A stretch of DNA of 64,000 bases from Candidatus Endomicrobiellum cryptotermitis. Lineage in GTDB: Bacteria > Elusimicrobiota > Endomicrobiia > Endomicrobiales > Endomicrobiaceae. The DNA is taken from contig JAIRNY010000020.1 in the NCBI GenBank assembly GCA_031257835.1, positions 78,884 to 142,883 on the forward strand, written 5' to 3'. This document shows, piece after piece, positions 61,427 through 64,000 of the stretch; the first letter of the stretch is position 1; each line of letters starts with the position of its first letter. The notes below the pieces were generated by a model. The model worked only from the letters and a program-made list of their open reading frames with translations. It did not search any database and was not told the origin of the DNA. The position numbers and the translations under genes are program-made.

Positions 61427-61739
61427 TAATAAAAATCCAAGTAAGTTCCACAAAATCTACCTTTTGTTTCCAACCAACAAGTTACAAAATCCACTACAAC
61501 CTTTTCGTTTTAATGTTGGTTGTTTCACTTGCTTTTATGATTTTAGTTGCTATCGCCAAAATCAGCTTTGAATTTAGCAATCAATTTTTTTGCCAATCGA
61601 AAGTTAATTTTAATCTGCCTAAGAAAAACTTCATTACTTTTGGCTTATAACAAAATTTCAAACCGCCAATCATTTTGCGATTTTCAAACAACCAATGAAC
61701 TCTGTCCACAACAAATGACAGTTATGACATTGTAAACAC

Positions 61740-62283
61740 ACAGTGTGGCACTGCTAAACGCAATAATTCCATATTTGCCAAAAGGATTATTGCCACTTGG
61801 ATTAAAACCCTCTAGCAGCAAAAACTCCTCAACTTTACCACCTTTATCCAAAACGTGAGCTCGTGCTGTAGTGAAATGATGGTCCATTAGGACTGTAGAC
61901 CCTGTTGGGCTAAAACATTTTGTGATGTTTTCACAAGCACGCCCTTGATGTGCCCGCAAGAAAAACTTCATACCAAACACCTCTTGAATCGCCTTTTCTA
62001 AACGATAAAATGTGGTCGAACCTGCATAACTATCATCTGATTGCATCATAACTGCTTGTTACATATTTGCTCATCGCATTTACACCACTATCAGTGAACA
62101 TATCCAAAAAGTATTGGTCGTTGCGAAGCAAGAAAGTGTTGTTTCCTGCTTCGTTAATGGCTTTTAACCTATCAGCTAGTAGGATTAAGTTGAGCTTTTG
62201 CACAATTCTAACTTTGTGCATTTCTATTTGTGCATTTCTAATGGAATTTCCTTTCCGCTAAAGAACTTGATTTTGTCTGACAC
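61740..62283 (-). pseudogene. Tryptophanase / tyrosine phenol-lyase family, frameshifted and truncated
   Basis: MSDKIKFFSGKEIPLEMHK | VRIVQKLNLI...AINEAGNNTFLLRNDQYFLDMFTDSGVNAMS, MMQSDDSYAGSTTFYRLEKAIQEVFGMKFFLRAHQGRACENI; 14-bp tandem duplication 62213-62240. Confidence 0.87.
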
Positions 62284-62312
62284 AAAAAATGTCCTACTTG
62301 TAAGCAACGGGC

Positions 62313-62608
62313 AGACAAAAAAAACATTTTCTTCTCATGCAAAAAAATGCATGGGAAGAAAATGTTGTAGTTGTATATGAATTTACAAAAATTCTGCGGT
62401 ACCACCCTAATTACAGGCAAAAAAACCTGCCACTTCGGCTCAAACAAACCTAACCCTCTAACGACGGGAGTAACCCCTAACAAACTACTTGCAAAAAGCT
62501 TTCGTTTGCTCCATTCTAGAGTGTATTTACGCAACAGCTTGGCATCTGCTCGCTCCAATCGCAGACTCTTTCAAACACGAAGACTTGTTGCCTTTCTATC
62601 TTTCAATG
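62313..62608 (-). promoter_or_regulatory. T-box riboswitch leader (Tyr UAC specifier inferred)
   Basis: T-box AGGGTGGTACCGCA (62395-62408); terminator ACATTTTCTTCCCATGCA/TGCATGAGAAGAAAATGT + T8 (62313-62366); stem I with GTAAATACAC; -10 TATAAT upstream. Confidence 0.92.
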
Positions 62609-62745
62609 TGTTTATTATATTATACACAATTTAAATAAATTTGCTAAGCTTTTTTTAGATTTCTTTCACGCATTTAATTTCTACGATTAATTCCGGGCTT
62701 ATTATGTTAATTGTTTTTTTAGTTTATTTTTTTTATATTTAACAC

Positions 62746-64000
62746 ATGCATAAACCAATTCTTTTAAAAAATATAAGTTTACTTTTTGACAATCAAACAT
62801 ATTTTGAAAATTTTTCAATCCAAATTATGCCGGGTGCCCATATAGCAATAATCGGCGCAAACGGATCTGGAAAATCTTCTTTATTAAAAATTATCAAAGG
62901 GGACTTACTCCCTTCTAGAGGGACTATATACACCAACAAAAACATTGTTTTTGGATACGTGCCACAACTAATTTATGAGCATAACACTTTAAGTGGCGCA
63001 GAGAAATTTAACAAAGCGTTAAGCCTCGCTCTTTCTAATCAGCCAGACATTTTGCTTTTAGACGAACCAACAAACCATCTAGACTTAAAAAATCGTACTT
63101 CTTTAATGAAAATGTTAAGCTTTTACAAGGGGACATCAATAACAGTTTCGCACGATAAAGAACTTCTAAAAAACATATCCTCTTTTTGGCATATAGACAA
63201 CAAAAAGGTAACCGTCTTTACTGGAACCTACGATAATTATACTAATTTAACATTACAAAATTGTCAACATATTAAAGATGAACTTAAAACTCTTGTAAAA
63301 GAAAAAAAAGAAACTCACAAAGCACTCATGAGGGAACAAGAACGAGCAAAAAAAAGTAAAGATAGAGGCGAAAAGTTTGTTGCACAAAAAAAGTGGCTTC
63401 CATCTGTTGGCGAATTAAAAGCAAGTTACGCAAGAAAAGCTGCAGGGAAAAATCATGCCTACAACGCCACAAAGAGGAAACTGCTACATGAACGTCTTGC
63501 AGAGTTAAAGATTCTCGAACCGCTTAAACCTTCTTTTAGACTTAACTTTAAAGATACAAACTCAAAAACTATTGTCTCTATAAGTTCAGGATCTGTTGGA
63601 TATAAAGACAAACCAATCATAAAAGACGTTAATTTGTTTGTTAGAGGCAACGACCATTTAGCTATAGTAGGCAACAACGGAACCGGGAAAACCACACTAC
63701 TAAAAGCCATTTTAAACTGCCCTGAAATAATAAGAGGCGGGCTGTGGGACATACCAAATGAAAAAGATATAGGCTATTTAGACCAACATTATAGTTCTTT
63801 AGATAACACAAAAACTGTTCTAGAAGCAATAACAGACTCCTCACCTGGCAAAACATTTTCACAATTAAGATCATTTTTAAACGACTTTTTATTTAGAAAG
63901 AATGAAGAAGTAAACAGACATGTGTCTGTTTTATCCGGTGGAGAAAGGGCAAGACTATTACTTGCAAAAATAGCTATTAAAACGCCAAAACTATTACTGT
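62746..64000 (+). CDS. ABC-F family duplicated ATPase (runs off window end)
   Basis: GANGSGKSSLLKIIKG, LLLDEPTNHLDL, GNNGTGKTTLLKAI, LSGGERARLLLAKIAIKTPKLLL; no TMD. Confidence 0.92.
   Translation, partial: MHKPILLKNISLLFDNQTYFENFSIQIMPGAHIAIIGANGSGKSSLLKIIKGDLLPSRGTIYTNKNIVFGYVPQLIYEHNTLSGAEKFNKALSLALSNQPDILLLDEPTNHLDLKNRTSLMKMLSFYKGTSITVSHDKELLKNISSFWHIDNKKVTVFTGTYDNYTNLTLQNCQHIKDELKTLVKEKKETHKALMREQERAKKSKDRGEKFVAQKKWLPSVGELKASYARKAAGKNHAYNATKRKLLHERLAELKILEPLKPSFRLNFKDTNSKTIVSISSGSVGYKDKPIIKDVNLFVRGNDHLAIVGNNGTGKTTLLKAILNCPEIIRGGLWDIPNEKDIGYLDQHYSSLDNTKTVLEAITDSSPGKTFSQLRSFLNDFLFRKNEEVNRHVSVLSGGERARLLLAKIAIKTPKLLL

Noticed and set aside
61306-61650. 115-aa plus ORF
   Set aside because: Overlaps tRNA-Val (61351-61426) and its translation is the tRNA; spurious.
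62371-62634. ORFs on both strands over the T-box region (62238-62558, 62371-62634)
   Set aside because: They translate the structured leader; no protein family resemblance.
1-64000. CRISPR arrays
   Set aside because: No regularly spaced direct repeats and no cas genes seen; the only repeats are the dispersed hairpins and short tandem duplication.

Overview
AT-rich 64 kb bacterial chromosomal window. Gene content, pseudogene load and codon bias look like a reduced, host-associated genome; an Elusimicrobia/Endomicrobium-type endosymbiont is my inference, not a database result. Housekeeping blocks: pstSCAB-B-phoU; guaA-dcd-nrdJ-nrdR; a dcw cluster (rsmH-ftsL-ftsI-murE-murF-mraY-murD-ftsW-murG); bioDA; nadC-birA; ebfC-hydE-mnmA; pta with an acyl-CoA synthetase; ftsH and gpmA; an LPS/core block (gmhB, lpxK, glycosyltransferases, PIG-L deacetylase); pheS; deaD; ktrAB; infC-rpmI-rplT; a 3' ABC-F ATPase. 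RNAs: tRNA-Thr(CGU), tRNA-Phe(GAA), tRNA-Ile2/Met(CAU), tRNA-Leu(UAA), tRNA-Val(UAC), RNase P RNA and a T-box leader with an apparent Tyr (UAC) specifier. Decaying genes: sugar-binding lipoprotein, IS transposase C-terminus, XRE/cupin regulator, tex, a radical-SAM/SPASM + ABC-exporter pair, PD-(D/E)XK fragment, and a tryptophanase/tyrosine phenol-lyase. Main observations: (1) tandem PstB paralogues whose motif defects all fall into one composite ATP site, predicting an asymmetric heterodimer; (2) a dispersed ~205 bp hairpin repeat whose core is inverted relative to a conserved flank in one copy, whose arms co-vary between copies, and which carries a nested MITE-like insertion in another; (3) a Tyr-type T-box in front of a freshly frameshifted beta-eliminating lyase; (4) a relic rSAM/SPASM + exporter operon with an ATGA overlap.
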